62,866 nucleotides of DNA from Herbaspirillum frisingense GSF30 (GTDB lineage: Bacteria > Pseudomonadota > Gammaproteobacteria > Burkholderiales > Burkholderiaceae_D): NCBI RefSeq assembly GCF_000300975.2, contig NZ_AEEC02000030.1, positions 1 through 62,866 on the forward strand, read 5' to 3'. Below, piece by piece: positions 44,519 to 55,474 of the stretch (within the stretch, counting starts at the first letter, position 1; each line of letters begins with the position of its first letter). A program made the position numbers and the translations under genes. Under the pieces are notes generated by a model that was given only the letters and a program-made list of their open reading frames with translations, did not search any database and had not been told where the DNA came from.

Positions 44519-45862
44519 TCAGGCGTCCTTCAATTCGACGCGCTTGATTTCCTTGACGATGACAAGATAGCTGATCACCGTGATCAGTGCATTGATCCCC
44601 ACGAACACCAGCGCGCCCGAGAAGGAACCGGTTTCCTTGACGATGTAGCCGATGACGATCGGAGTGGTAATGCCGGCCACGTTACCGAACATGTTGAACA
44701 ATCCACCCGACAAGCCCACGATCTGCTTGGGGGCGGTATCGGCCACCACGGCCCAGCCCAGTGCGCCCACGCCCTTGCCGAAGAAGGCCAGCGCCATGAT
44801 GCCCACCACCATCCACTGCGCCTCGACATAGTTGCACAGGATCATGGTCATGGACAGCAACATGCCGCCCACGATGGGGATCTTGCGCGACCAGGTCACC
44901 GACATGCCGCTCTTGATCAGGCGATCCGAGATCAGCCCGCCGACCACGCCGCCGATGAAGCCGCACACCGCCGGGATCGAGGCCACGAAACCGGCCTTGA
45001 GGATGGACATGCCGCGCTCCTGCACCAGATACACCGGGAACCAGGTCAGGAAGAAATAGGTGATCACGTTGATGCAGTACTGGCCGATATACACGCCCAG
45101 CAACATGCGGTTGGACAGCAGCTGGCGGATATACCCCTTGCCCTTGGTGGAGGGTGCAGCCACCTTGCGGTTGTCCATGTCCACCAGGCCACCGCCGGAC
45201 TCGATGTGCTGCAGCTCGGCCTGATTGATGCGCGGATGGTCCTTGGGGCTGTAGATGATCTTGCCCCAGATCAGGGCCAGCGCGATGCCGACCACGCCCA
45301 TCACCGTGAATACGTGGTGCCAGCTATAGGTATGGACGATCCAGGCCATCAGCGGCGTGAACAGCACGGCCGCGAAATACTGCGCCGAGTTGAAGATGGC
45401 CGAGGCCGTACCACGTTCCTTGGTCGGGAACCAGGCCGCCACGATACGGCCGTTGGCCGGGAAGGACGGCGCCTCCGCCAGACCCACCATGAAGCGCAGC
45501 AGGAACAGCGACATCACGGCCGCCCCGGTGCTCATCCAGGTCACACCCGCTTGCAGGAAAGTGAAGACCGACCACAGACCGATACTCCACATGTAGATCT
45601 TCTTGGAACCGAAACGGTCCAGCAGCCAGCCGCCCGGCAATTGCGCCAGCACATAGGCCCAGCTGAAGGCCGAGAAGATGTAGCCCATCATCACCGGGTC
45701 CAGCGACAACTCGGTCTTCATCGCCGAGCCGGCGATGGACAGGGTGGCGCGGTCGGCATAATTGACCGTGGTCACCACGAACAGCAGGAACAGGATCAGG
45801 TAACGGATATGGGTGGGCTTGCCCGCCCCGCCGGCCAGGCCGGTGTCATTGCTTTGCGCCAA
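44519..45862 (-). CDS. MFS hexarate transporter (GudP/GarP type)
   Basis: 447 residues, 12 membrane segments. Anion:cation symporter family signs include TTVNYADRATLSIAG in helix 1, the loop GWLLDRFGSKK, FMVGLAEAPSFPANGRIVAAWFP in helix 4-5, and a long central loop around residue 215. The closest well-known members are GudP and GarP for glucarate/galactarate. Being the first gene of the transporter-garD unit fits that role. An operator-like dyad lies 94-115 bp upstream. Confidence 0.88.
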   Translation of the reverse strand: MAQSNDTGLAGGAGKPTHIRYLILFLLFVVTTVNYADRATLSIAGSAMKTELSLDPVMMGYIFSAFSWAYVLAQLPGGWLLDRFGSKKIYMWSIGLWSVFTFLQAGVTWMSTGAAVMSLFLLRFMVGLAEAPSFPANGRIVAAWFPTKERGTASAIFNSAQYFAAVLFTPLMAWIVHTYSWHHVFTVMGVVGIALALIWGKIIYSPKDHPRINQAELQHIESGGGLVDMDNRKVAAPSTKGKGYIRQLLSNRMLLGVYIGQYCINVITYFFLTWFPVYLVQERGMSILKAGFVASIPAVCGFIGGVVGGLISDRLIKSGMSVTWSRKIPIVGGMLLSMTMILCNYVEAQWMVVGIMALAFFGKGVGALGWAVVADTAPKQIVGLSGGLFNMFGNVAGITTPIVIGYIVKETGSFSGALVFVGINALITVISYLVIVKEIKRVELKDA

Positions 45863-45955
45863 TTGCTTTCTCCAGGTCTCGACTCGCCTTGCAGGACCGG
45901 CCCGGTGGGCGCAGACATCCTATGACGTATTGTTGTTGATGGGTATCGATTGAAT

Positions 45956-45977
45956 TGTTATAAGACGTCATACAACA
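45956..45977. promoter_or_regulatory. 22-bp dyad operator of the transporter-garD unit
   Basis: TGTTATAAGAC followed directly by GTCATACAACA: both halves read TGTT[AG]TA[AT]GAC, with nine of eleven positions symmetric. The pattern resembles FadR-type GntR operators and matches the half-site upstream of kdgD. Confidence 0.7.
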
Positions 45978-46261
45978 GCACGCGCAGTATAACAGGAAGA
46001 AAGCCAACCGCAAGCGATGAATGCTTTTCCGGGCCGGGCCGCCGACTGCCCCCGGGCAGAGGCCTGAATCCCACCATCCGCGCGGGCCGCGCGGCCATTT
46101 CCCGCAACATTCACACGCCCCGACAGACGCTCGTGGGGACCATGCAAACGGGTTCGAAGCGCCGTCGCACCAGATGAAGTTGTACGACATGCTGGCCGCA
46201 CCTGACGTAGCGCGCCGGCACGCGTATCATGCGCGCATTCGTCCATTCCCATGCTTCAACC

Positions 46262-47341
46262 ATGAATACCACTCCCTCCCTGCCACCATCGCGCCCGGCA
46301 GTCCCTTGGCTCAAACCCCTGCTGTTCGTGCTGGTGGCAGCCATCGGCTTGTATTACGTCAAATGGTCCCCGTATTACCTGAAGTCTTTTGTGGCCGCCG
46401 ACAAACACAGCATCGGCGCGTCCATCCTGTCCAACGCACCGACGGCGCCGTGGTCGGCGGCACTGGAATATGCCGGCGTCTACTTCGCAGCGATCTGGAA
46501 GGCCGCCGTACTGGGCGTATTGCTGGGGTCGCTGGTACAGGTCCTGGTTCCGCGCGACTGGCTGTTGCGCGTGTTCGGCCGCGCCGGTCTGGGCTCCACG
46601 CTGCGTGGCGGCCTGTTTGCACTGCCCGGCATGATGTGCAGCTGCTGCGCCGCGCCCGTGGTGGCCGGCATGCGCCGCCAGCAGGTATCGGTCGGGGCGG
46701 CGCTGGCCTTCTGGATGGCCAATCCGGTACTCAATCCGGCCACGCTGGTATTCATGGGCTTCGTGCTGGGCTGGCAGATGGCTGCGCTGCGGCTGGTGGC
46801 GGGCATCTTGCTGGTGGTGGGCGTGGCGCTGGTGGCGCAGCGCGTCTCGCAGGCCCAGGCGCAGCCAGCAGCTCTGCCGCAAGCCGCACTGGATGCCGTA
46901 GCCCAGGCAGATCAAGGCGAACAGGCAGACAGCGCCCGCCCCTTCCTGCTTCGCTGGGGTCGTCAACTCTGGCAATTGTTCTGGAGCACGATCCCGATTT
47001 ACATCGTGGTGGTCCTGGCCCTGGGCGCGGCCCGTGTATGGCTGTTCCCCCAGGTGGATGCCAGCATGGGCAACAGCCTGCTGTGGATCGTGGCGCTGGC
47101 CGTGGTGGGCACGCTGTTCGTGATCCCGACGGCAGCCGAAATCCCCATCGTGCAATCCATGCTGTCCCTGGGCATGGGCGTCGGTCCGGCTGTGGCGCTG
47201 CTGATGACACTGCCCAGCATCAGCCTGCCCTCGCTGCTGATGCTGCGCAGCTCCTTCACGCCGCGCGTGCTGGTGACGGTAACCGTCATGACAATCCTGA
47301 TCGGTGCGGCCAGCGGTCTGGCCGCCGTGGCCCTGTTCTAG
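46262..47341 (+). CDS. Membrane permease with CSCC motif (DUF318/ArsP-like family)
   Basis: 359 residues from the ATG at 46262, eight or so membrane segments in two halves. A Cys motif (GMMCSCCAAPV, about residue 121-131) and AFWMANPVLNPATLVFMGF match the predicted-permease (YraQ/ArsP-like) superfamily; the second half repeats the pattern as VIPTAAEIPIVQSM. A cytoplasmic loop of about 45 residues is Ala/Gln-rich. Relatives move organoarsenicals or metal ions. The gene converges on selU-selD; a selenium link is possible but not shown. Confidence 0.78.
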   Translation: MNTTPSLPPSRPAVPWLKPLLFVLVAAIGLYYVKWSPYYLKSFVAADKHSIGASILSNAPTAPWSAALEYAGVYFAAIWKAAVLGVLLGSLVQVLVPRDWLLRVFGRAGLGSTLRGGLFALPGMMCSCCAAPVVAGMRRQQVSVGAALAFWMANPVLNPATLVFMGFVLGWQMAALRLVAGILLVVGVALVAQRVSQAQAQPAALPQAALDAVAQADQGEQADSARPFLLRWGRQLWQLFWSTIPIYIVVVLALGAARVWLFPQVDASMGNSLLWIVALAVVGTLFVIPTAAEIPIVQSMLSLGMGVGPAVALLMTLPSISLPSLLMLRSSFTPRVLVTVTVMTILIGAASGLAAVALF

Positions 47342-47348
47342 GGCCTGC

Positions 47349-48470
47349 TCAGGCCTGGGCTTGCGCCATCGACCTGGGCTGCGGCCGATGCTGGCGCAGG
47401 AAGTCGACCACCTCGGCCTGCTTGCCTGCGAACAGCAGGCGCGAGCGTTTGGCTTCGCGCTGGAAGGCATAGACCGGGTCGTAGTAGTCCGTCAGCAGGG
47501 ACTCGATCCAGGCCCGGTGCAGGTCGACCACGCCATCTTTCTCCTGGCGCGCCAGGGCGGTTTCCATCAGCTGCAGCAACTGCCGGTAGCGCTGGTCGCC
47601 CAGGCGCTTGACCAGCTTGCCCAGCGCGGCCAGCAAATGGGCCCGATAGCGATCGAAACCGTGACGCGGGTCCAGCGCCAGATACTCCTCGCTCAAGCCA
47701 CTGACATAGTCGCGCAGGATGCGCTCCACGCGCCCTGCCCGGCTGTCTTCCAGCCACACCATGGGCAGACTCTGCATGCGCTGGTGCAGCGCCAGTGGCA
47801 AGGCGCAGGCGCCGATCAGGCGGCTCTCGTCTTCCAGCGCGAACCAGTGATGGCCCTGCGCACGCAGCTTGATCATGGCAATCGCCAGCCGGTGCTCGAA
47901 ATCGATGGGTGCCGGCTGCGCCGAAGCGCGCTTGCCGAAGCTGGAGCCACGGTGGTTGGCGTAGGCTTCCAGATCCAGCGCATTGTCCAGCTGCAGCAGC
48001 ACATCGGTCTTGCCGCTGCCGGTCATGCCGCCCACTACCACGAACTGGCATTGCGCCAGCGCCTCTTCGATGGACTGCATCAGGAAATGCCGCAGCGCCT
48101 TGTAGCCGCCAGCCACGCGGGGATAGGCGATGCCGGCTTCACTTTTCAACCATTGCTGGGTGATCTGCGAGCGCAGACCACCACGAAAACAGTACAGGCA
48201 GCCCTCGGGATGCGCCTGCGCAAATCGCGCCCAGGCGGCAATGCGCGCTTCCTTGACCGGCCCGCTGACCAGCTGCTGCCCCAGTTCGATGGCCGATTGC
48301 TGCCCCTCTTCCTTGTAGCGCAGGCCGACCTGATGGCGCTCGCTATCGTTCATCAGCGGCAGGTTCACTGCCGTCGGAAACGCCCCTTTGCCGAATTCCA
48401 CCGGCGCCCGCGCATCCAGCATGGGCGTATCGGCCAGAAACAGCGCCTGACTGGGCTGGATATCGGCCAT
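47349..48470 (-). CDS. selU: tRNA 2-selenouridine synthase (SelU/MnmH)
   Basis: 373 residues from the ATG that overlaps the selD stop (TGATG). N-terminal rhodanese domain with the catalytic loop GCLYCFRGGLRSQ (Cys94 equivalent to E. coli Cys97), then a P-loop domain with GGMTGSGKTD. It exchanges sulfur for selenium in the wobble 2-thiouridine of tRNAs, via geranylated intermediates, using selenophosphate from SelD. No selA or selB is in the window, so SelD may serve only tRNA modification. Confidence 0.94.
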   Translation of the reverse strand: MADIQPSQALFLADTPMLDARAPVEFGKGAFPTAVNLPLMNDSERHQVGLRYKEEGQQSAIELGQQLVSGPVKEARIAAWARFAQAHPEGCLYCFRGGLRSQITQQWLKSEAGIAYPRVAGGYKALRHFLMQSIEEALAQCQFVVVGGMTGSGKTDVLLQLDNALDLEAYANHRGSSFGKRASAQPAPIDFEHRLAIAMIKLRAQGHHWFALEDESRLIGACALPLALHQRMQSLPMVWLEDSRAGRVERILRDYVSGLSEEYLALDPRHGFDRYRAHLLAALGKLVKRLGDQRYRQLLQLMETALARQEKDGVVDLHRAWIESLLTDYYDPVYAFQREAKRSRLLFAGKQAEVVDFLRQHRPQPRSMAQAQA

Positions 48471-49504
48471 CAGAGGACCTCGACGGCGTATCGCTGTCGT
48501 TCCACCAGTTCGCCGATGGGAGCCAGTTCCAGGCCCAGCGCAGCCGCCGTGGCGAGGAATTCGGGATTGGCCTCGGGGCGTACCGCCACCAGCAAGCCGC
48601 CGCTGGTTTGCGGGTCGCACAGCAGGTGCTTCTGGCTATCGCTCAGCGGGCTGATCCTGGCGCCATAGCTCTCGAAATTGCGCAAGGTACCACCCGGCAC
48701 GCAGCCTTCAGCGAGGTAATACGGCACGCCCGGCAGGCTCGGTACGCGACCCGATTCGATGCGCGCCGTCAGGCCACTGCCGTCGCACATCTCGACCAGG
48801 TGACCCAGCAGGCCGAAGCCGGTCACGTCGGTCATGGCGGTCACCCCGGCCAGCTTGCCGAAGCGGCTGCCGGGCTGGTTGAGCTTGCACATCCAGTCAC
48901 GCGCGCTGCCCACGTCTTCGGCACGCAGCTTGCCCTTTTTCTCGGCGGTGGTAAGGATGCCGATGCCCAGTGGTTTGGTGAGATAGAGCAGGCAGCCGGC
49001 GGTGGCGGTGTCATTGCGCTTCATGTTGCGCTTGTCGACCACGCCCGTCACGGCCAGGCCGAAGATGGGCTCCGGCGCATCGATGGAATGGCCACCGGCC
49101 AGCGGGATGCCGGCCGCATCGCAGGCCGCGCGGCCGCCGCGCACCACTTCACGCGCCACCTCAGGCGGCAGCACATTGACCGGCCAGCCCAGGATGGCGA
49201 TGGCCATCAGCGGGTCGCCGCCCATGGCGTAGATGTCGCTGATGGCATTGGTGGCGGCGATGCGTCCGAAGTCGAAGGGATCGTCGACGATGGGCATGAA
49301 GAAATCGGTGGTCGAGACCACGCCACGCTCTTCGTCGATGGCATAGACGGCAGCGTCATCGCGGGAGGCGTTGCCCACCCACAGCTTGGGGTCCAGATGC
49401 TGGGCGCCACTACCGGCGAGGATCACTTCCAGCACCTGCGGTGAAATCTTGCAGCCGCAACCGGCACCATGGCTGTACTGGGTCAGACGAATGGGTTCGC
49501 TCAT
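48470..49504 (-). CDS. selD: Selenophosphate synthetase
   Basis: 344 residues from the ATG giving [20 protein letters not shown]. The catalytic Cys16 and Lys19 correspond to E. coli Cys17/Lys20, so this is the Cys rather than the Sec form. ATP/Mg-binding Asp-rich segments ASRDDAAVY and [16 protein letters not shown], and [16 protein letters not shown], are intact. It makes selenophosphate from selenide and ATP and is translationally coupled with selU. Confidence 0.96.
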   Translation of the reverse strand: MSEPIRLTQYSHGAGCGCKISPQVLEVILAGSGAQHLDPKLWVGNASRDDAAVYAIDEERGVVSTTDFFMPIVDDPFDFGRIAATNAISDIYAMGGDPLMAIAILGWPVNVLPPEVAREVVRGGRAACDAAGIPLAGGHSIDAPEPIFGLAVTGVVDKRNMKRNDTATAGCLLYLTKPLGIGILTTAEKKGKLRAEDVGSARDWMCKLNQPGSRFGKLAGVTAMTDVTGFGLLGHLVEMCDGSGLTARIESGRVPSLPGVPYYLAEGCVPGGTLRNFESYGARISPLSDSQKHLLCDPQTSGGLLVAVRPEANPEFLATAAALGLELAPIGELVERQRYAVEVL

Positions 49505-49693
49505 GGGAATGTCCTGGCTGTTCGGAGGGGATGCCGATTCTAGCAGCGTTTGAGGGGGCTCAACGCACGGTAGCTCAAGCACAGCAGGCGGTAAGATGAT
49601 GCGCCAGAAATTGGCTCGAATGCGCTGGTTTCCAGCGCATTCCGCATGGTACCAGACAGACTTTGCCCCATGCCGACGCGGCACCAAAAACAA

Positions 49694-49722
49694 AAAGCCC
49701 CGCAAGAAACTTGCGAGGCTTT
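49694..49722 (-). terminator. Terminator after the first tRNA-Asn
   Basis: 13-bp stem (49694-49706 with 49710-49722, one G-T wobble on the RNA) followed by a T-run on the minus strand. Confidence 0.85.
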
Positions 49723-49729
49723 CGTATTC

Positions 49730-49805
49730 TGGCTCCCCGACCTGGACTCGAACCAGGGACCTGCGGATTAACAGTCCGTCGCTCTACCGACTGAGCTATC
49801 AGGGA
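49730..49805 (-). tRNA. tRNA-Asn (GTT)
   Basis: 76 nt with encoded CCA. Read on the minus strand: acceptor TCCCTGA/TCGGGGA, D-arm GCTC-GAGC, anticodon loop CTGTTAA with GTT at positions 34-36, and T-arm CCTGG-TTCGAGT-CCAGG. The top of the anticodon stem is an A27-C43 mismatch. Identical to the copy at 49987-50062. Confidence 0.97.
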
Positions 49806-49948
49806 TCAATTGAGGGCGCGATTATGAACGATTTTTTTCCGAATGACCAGAGAGGAAAACGAAAATTTTTTACACCGTTCTGCATCGTGGCGGCATAGCC
49901 CTGCCGCCCTTGCGCACGACCTGCATCACAGGTCTCACACACATTGAA

Positions 49949-49976
49949 AAGGCCCCGCAATTGCTTGCGAGGCCTT
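49949..49976 (-). terminator. Hairpin between the two tRNA-Asn genes
   Basis: 12-bp stem (49949-49960 with 49965-49976, one wobble), followed by T-residues on the minus strand; nearly the same sequence as the terminator of the first copy, suggesting a duplicated unit. Confidence 0.8.
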
Positions 49977-49986
49977 CGTCATTCTT

Positions 49987-50062
49987 TGGCTCCCCGACCT
50001 GGACTCGAACCAGGGACCTGCGGATTAACAGTCCGTCGCTCTACCGACTGAGCTATCAGGGA
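49987..50062 (-). tRNA. tRNA-Asn (GTT), second copy
   Basis: 76 nt, base-for-base identical to the copy at 49730-49805, including the encoded CCA and the A27-C43 mismatch. With its own terminator, the two form a tandem repeat of about 257 bp period. Confidence 0.97.
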
Positions 50063-50151
50063 ACAGCTGAGAAAAAGATTATGACCCGATTTTTACTTCA
50101 TGTCAAAACTTTTTTCAGGGAAACGGCCATTTCCTCATAGGAGAAACTGCC

Positions 50152-50180
50152 TTCCCGCCCGTCCGAAGACGGGACGGGAA
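50152..50180 (-). terminator. Hairpin after the aminotransferase gene
   Basis: 12-bp GC-rich stem with a one-base bulge (50152-50163 with 50168-50180), ten nt past the stop; no T-tract on the minus strand. Confidence 0.6.
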
Positions 50181-50189
50181 ACACCCTTC

Positions 50190-51407
50190 TTACAGCACCT
50201 TGGCGATGGCGTTGACGACGGCGTCGATGTTCTTGCTGTTCAACGCGGCCACGCAGATGCGGCCGGTATCGACAGCGTAGATCGAGAACTCGTTGCGCAG
50301 GCGATCCACCTGGGCCTTGGTCAGGCCGGAGTAGGAGAACATGCCGCGTTGGCGGGTAACGAAATCGAAGTCATGGCTGGGCGCCTTTTCCTTCAGCTTG
50401 GCGACCAGCAGCTGACGCATTTCGCGGATGCGCACGCGCATCTCGGCCAGTTCGTCTTCCCACAGCTTGCGCAGTTCGGGCGATGCCAGGGCGGTGGCGA
50501 CCACCTGGCCACCGTGGATCGGCGGGTTGGAGTAGTTGGTGCGGACCACGCGCTTCAGTTGCGACAGCACGCGGGCGGCTTCCTCGGCGCTGGCGGCGGC
50601 GATGGACAGTGCGCCCACACGTTCGCCATACAGCGAGAAGGACTTGGAGAAGGAGTTCGACACGAACAGCGGGCCGCCGGCTTCGGCGAAGCGGCGCACC
50701 ACCTGACCGTCTTCGGCGATACCGTCGCCAAAGCCCTGGTAGGCCATGTCCAGGAACGGGACCAGGCCGCGCGAGGTCACCACTTCGATGACCTGGGTCC
50801 ACTGGTCGTCGGTCAGATCGGCGCCGGTGGGGTTGTGGCAGCAGGCGTGCAGCAGCACGACCGAACCAGCCTTCATGGTCTTCAAGGCGTCCAGCATGCC
50901 GGCGAAGTTCACGCCGCGGGTGGACGGGTCATAGTAGGGATAGGCGTTGACCTTGAAGCCGGCCATCTCGAATAGGGCGCGGTGGTTTTCCCAGCTCGGG
51001 TCGCTGATCCAGACTTCGGTGCCGGCCGGCGAGAAGTGCTTCAGGAAGTCGGCGCCCAGCTTCAGGGCACCGGTGCCGCCCAGGGCCTGCACGGTGATCG
51101 CACGCTTTTCGGTCACCACGGCGCTGCCGGCGCCGAAGACCAGCTCCTGCACGGCGCGGTCGTAGGTGGCCAGGCCGTCGATGGGCAGGTAGGTACGCGG
51201 GGCCAGCTTGGCCGCCAGTTCCGCCTCGGCTTTCTTCACGCATTCCAGCAGGGGCACCTTGCCGTTGTCGTCGTAGTAGACACCCACGCCCAGATTGGTC
51301 TTGGCCGTGTTCTGGTCGGCGTTATAGGCTTCGGTCACGCCCAGGATAGGGTCGCGCGGCGCCATTTCGATGGCGGAAAACAGGGAGGCGGAGACAGGTG
51401 CGTTCAT
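50190..51407 (-). CDS. Aromatic/aspartate aminotransferase (class I, TyrB/AspC)
   Basis: 405 residues from the ATG giving MNAPVSASLFSAIEMAPRDP, the standard family start; a longer frame runs through the intergenic region. Fold-type I PLP enzyme: KTNLGVGVYYDDNGKVP, ACCHNPTGADL, DMAYQGFGDG and the PLP-Lys segment SNSFSKSFSLYGERVGAL. TyrB and AspC subfamilies cannot be separated reliably by eye, so no symbol is given. It is divergent from uvrB across 421 bp. Confidence 0.93.
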   Translation of the reverse strand: MNAPVSASLFSAIEMAPRDPILGVTEAYNADQNTAKTNLGVGVYYDDNGKVPLLECVKKAEAELAAKLAPRTYLPIDGLATYDRAVQELVFGAGSAVVTEKRAITVQALGGTGALKLGADFLKHFSPAGTEVWISDPSWENHRALFEMAGFKVNAYPYYDPSTRGVNFAGMLDALKTMKAGSVVLLHACCHNPTGADLTDDQWTQVIEVVTSRGLVPFLDMAYQGFGDGIAEDGQVVRRFAEAGGPLFVSNSFSKSFSLYGERVGALSIAAASAEEAARVLSQLKRVVRTNYSNPPIHGGQVVATALASPELRKLWEDELAEMRVRIREMRQLLVAKLKEKAPSHDFDFVTRQRGMFSYSGLTKAQVDRLRNEFSIYAVDTGRICVAALNSKNIDAVVNAIAKVL

Positions 51408-51828
51408 CGTGATAACATGAAAAGTTAGCTGCAACAAAGCGCAGCAGAAGGAAATGGATGCAGGTCCAAGCGGCCGGACATGCACCTTTTTGCAACACTG
51501 CATTCTAACAAAAGTGGATGCCCAATCACAGATACAGCCGGGGTGAATTGCCTGCCGAATCTGCATGAGCCCATGCAGAGACGACATAACCCGCGCCGCG
51601 CAGTGTCGCGGTCTGGCACCGATGAGCTGCCGCCTGACGCCACTTTGCGTCCGGTCGCGCTGATCCCGGCATGACGTTTGCGTCTTGAACTTCCACATCC
51701 CGGCAGCATTTGATGAATATTCACGCCACCACATTGCCTGCGTGCAATGCCCCGAATCCGGGCATTGCTGCGACCCTGCGCACTGCGGCGGCCCACCGAG
51801 CAATCGAGCGACAGAGGCGAGCGACACC
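51408..51828. other. 421-bp divergent promoter region (aminotransferase/uvrB)
   Basis: No gene is supported, although open frames of both neighbours extend into it. I looked for a CTGT-N8-ACAG SOS box near uvrB and did not find one, so LexA control is not evident. Confidence 0.5.
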
Positions 51829-53910
<2,082 letters not shown>

Positions 53911-54010
53911 ACGCAGGCGCCAGGGTAGGCGCCATGGGAAGGCCGGCCTGGCGATCAGGCGGTATACAATGCCGCCACTTTATCGCTACGGCCGTCTGCC
54001 TTTCCCGCCC

Positions 54011-54829
54011 ATGTCCACCGCCACTCCCGCCGCCACACCCTTCCCCGCCCTGCCCGCCGCGCTGCTGGACCTGATCCACAGCGCCCACCCTTCCTGGCAC
54101 CCGGCCTTGCGCGCCGGGCTGGAGGCGATCCAGCAGGCCGATCCGGCCTACCTGGGGGCACTCGCCCAGGATGACTACCTGCCCACCGAAGGCCGGCTCT
54201 TCGCCGCCTTCCGCCAGCCTATGGACCAGGTGCGTTACGTGCTGGTGGGCGAAGGCCCCTACCCGCGCGCGGCCAGCGCCACCGGGGTGTGCTTCATGGA
54301 TGGGGCGGTGGGGTCGCTGTGGTCGGACAAGGGCTTGTCCAAGCAGGTCAATCGCGCCACCTCGCTGCGCAATTTCATGAAGATGCTGCTGGTAGCCGAT
54401 GGCCGCGTGCCAGCCGGCCAGACCAGTGGCGACGCCCTCGCCGGCATTGCGGCCCAGGCCCAGGCCGATACTGCCGGCACCATCCAGACCCTGGTCGACC
54501 TGCAGGACAACCTGACGGCGCACGGCTTCCTGCTGCTCAATGCCAGCCTGGTCTTCCGCGCCAACGTGGCGCCGGTCAAGGACGCCCGGGCCTGGAAGCC
54601 CTTCTTCGATACCGTGCTGCGCGCCCTGGCCGAGCACGGCGCACAACAGGCGACGCCCTTGCCCACCCTCGTCCTGTGGGGCAAGATCGCCGAACAGCTG
54701 GACAGCCTGCCGCTGGTGCAGTCCTTCCCGCGTGCCGTGGCCGAGCATCCCTATAACCTGAGCTTCATCGAACACAGCGGCATGCAGCAGCTGTTCGGTG
54801 CCATGCGGCTGCTGGAGAAGCGCCCGTAA
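54011..54829 (+). CDS. Uracil-DNA glycosylase-like protein with altered motif A
   Basis: 272 residues from the ATG at 54011; a TATACAAT-type -10 precedes it. The order of segments follows family-1 UDG: YVLVGEGPYP (residues 77-85) where UDG has GQDPYH, ATSLRNFMKML, FLLLNASLVF where UDG has LLLNTVLT, TLVLWGKIA, and a C-terminal HPYNLSF (His246) where UDG has HPSPLS. In motif A the catalytic Asp is replaced by Gly (GEG), so classical uracil excision is doubtful. It may bind DNA or act on another lesion. Assignment is by motif order only. Confidence 0.75.
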   Translation: MSTATPAATPFPALPAALLDLIHSAHPSWHPALRAGLEAIQQADPAYLGALAQDDYLPTEGRLFAAFRQPMDQVRYVLVGEGPYPRAASATGVCFMDGAVGSLWSDKGLSKQVNRATSLRNFMKMLLVADGRVPAGQTSGDALAGIAAQAQADTAGTIQTLVDLQDNLTAHGFLLLNASLVFRANVAPVKDARAWKPFFDTVLRALAEHGAQQATPLPTLVLWGKIAEQLDSLPLVQSFPRAVAEHPYNLSFIEHSGMQQLFGAMRLLEKRP

Positions 54830-55116
54830 AAGGCAGACGTCAATCCGGGTGCCGTAAACGACAAATCCCCGCTAATGGCGGGGACAGGTTCTGCGGCGCT
54901 GGGCTGCCTGCATCGCGGGTGCGATGCTGCTGGGGGTGCGATGCTACTGGGCTGCGGCTGGTGCCGCCTTCGGTTCCGACCATACGGAACCGGTCTCTTC
55001 TTTTTTCTTCAGGCGCATCGGGCCTGGTGCTGCAGGTACTGCTGACATCTAGCGGTATTTCAACTTGAGCGTCGCGCCGGAATGCGGCCGACCTACCGTC
55101 GATAGTCGAAGTCGGT
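54830..55116. other. Intergenic region with two hairpins
   Basis: 287 bp. Hairpins at 54866-54884 (TCCCCGC/GCGGGGA) and 54971-54992 (CGGTTCCG/CGGAACCG); the second is followed by a T-rich tract and probably terminates the UDG-like gene. Between them are repeated GGGTGCGATGCT words. No gene is supported. Confidence 0.6.
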
Positions 55117-55371
55117 TCAGATCTGCGATTGCAGCTTCCACACGGCGTGCAGGTGGCTGTGATCCAGTTGACGCAGACGGACTTCCATTTCGAAGTGATC
55201 GGTCACGCCGTCGAAATAGGCGGCATCCTGCATCTTGGCAGCATCGTTGCGCACAGGCTTGAGGGCGTGGGCGGCGATGACTTGCTGGACGGCAAACTTC
55301 ACCAGCTCGACCAGCGAGCGCAAATTGTTAGAAAAACCGGCATCTTTTGCCAATATACTCACGGAGTTCAT
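55117..55371 (-). CDS. Unknown 84-residue protein
   Basis: Not recognised. The ATG at 55371 follows AAGGAAG, giving MNSVSILAKDAGFSNN. The product is soluble-looking, with two amphipathic helices (LRSLVELVKFAVQQVIAAHAL and MEVRLRQLDHSHLHAVWKL, both partly quoted by position 17-37 and 65-82), no Cys and no signal. Codon use resembles the neighbours. It is divergent from the LysR gene (103-bp gap), the usual target arrangement of LysR regulators. Confidence 0.65.
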   Translation of the reverse strand: MNSVSILAKDAGFSNNLRSLVELVKFAVQQVIAAHALKPVRNDAAKMQDAAYFDGVTDHFEMEVRLRQLDHSHLHAVWKLQSQI

Positions 55372-55474
55372 TGCAACTTCCTTCTGTTTAACGTTTGGGT
55401 GATTGAAGAATAAGGTCGCCCCTGGCGTTTGCAAAGCAACATTTTCCGACACCACTATAAGTTTTTCTTACATC

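Noticed and set aside
49596..50140. Two plus-strand ORFs sharing a [19 protein letters not shown] segment
   Set aside because: The shared peptide is the reverse complement of the two tRNA-Asn genes, a familiar misannotation artefact.
51408..51828. Possible LexA (SOS) box at uvrB
   Set aside because: No CTGT-N8-ACAG element is visible in the intergenic region.
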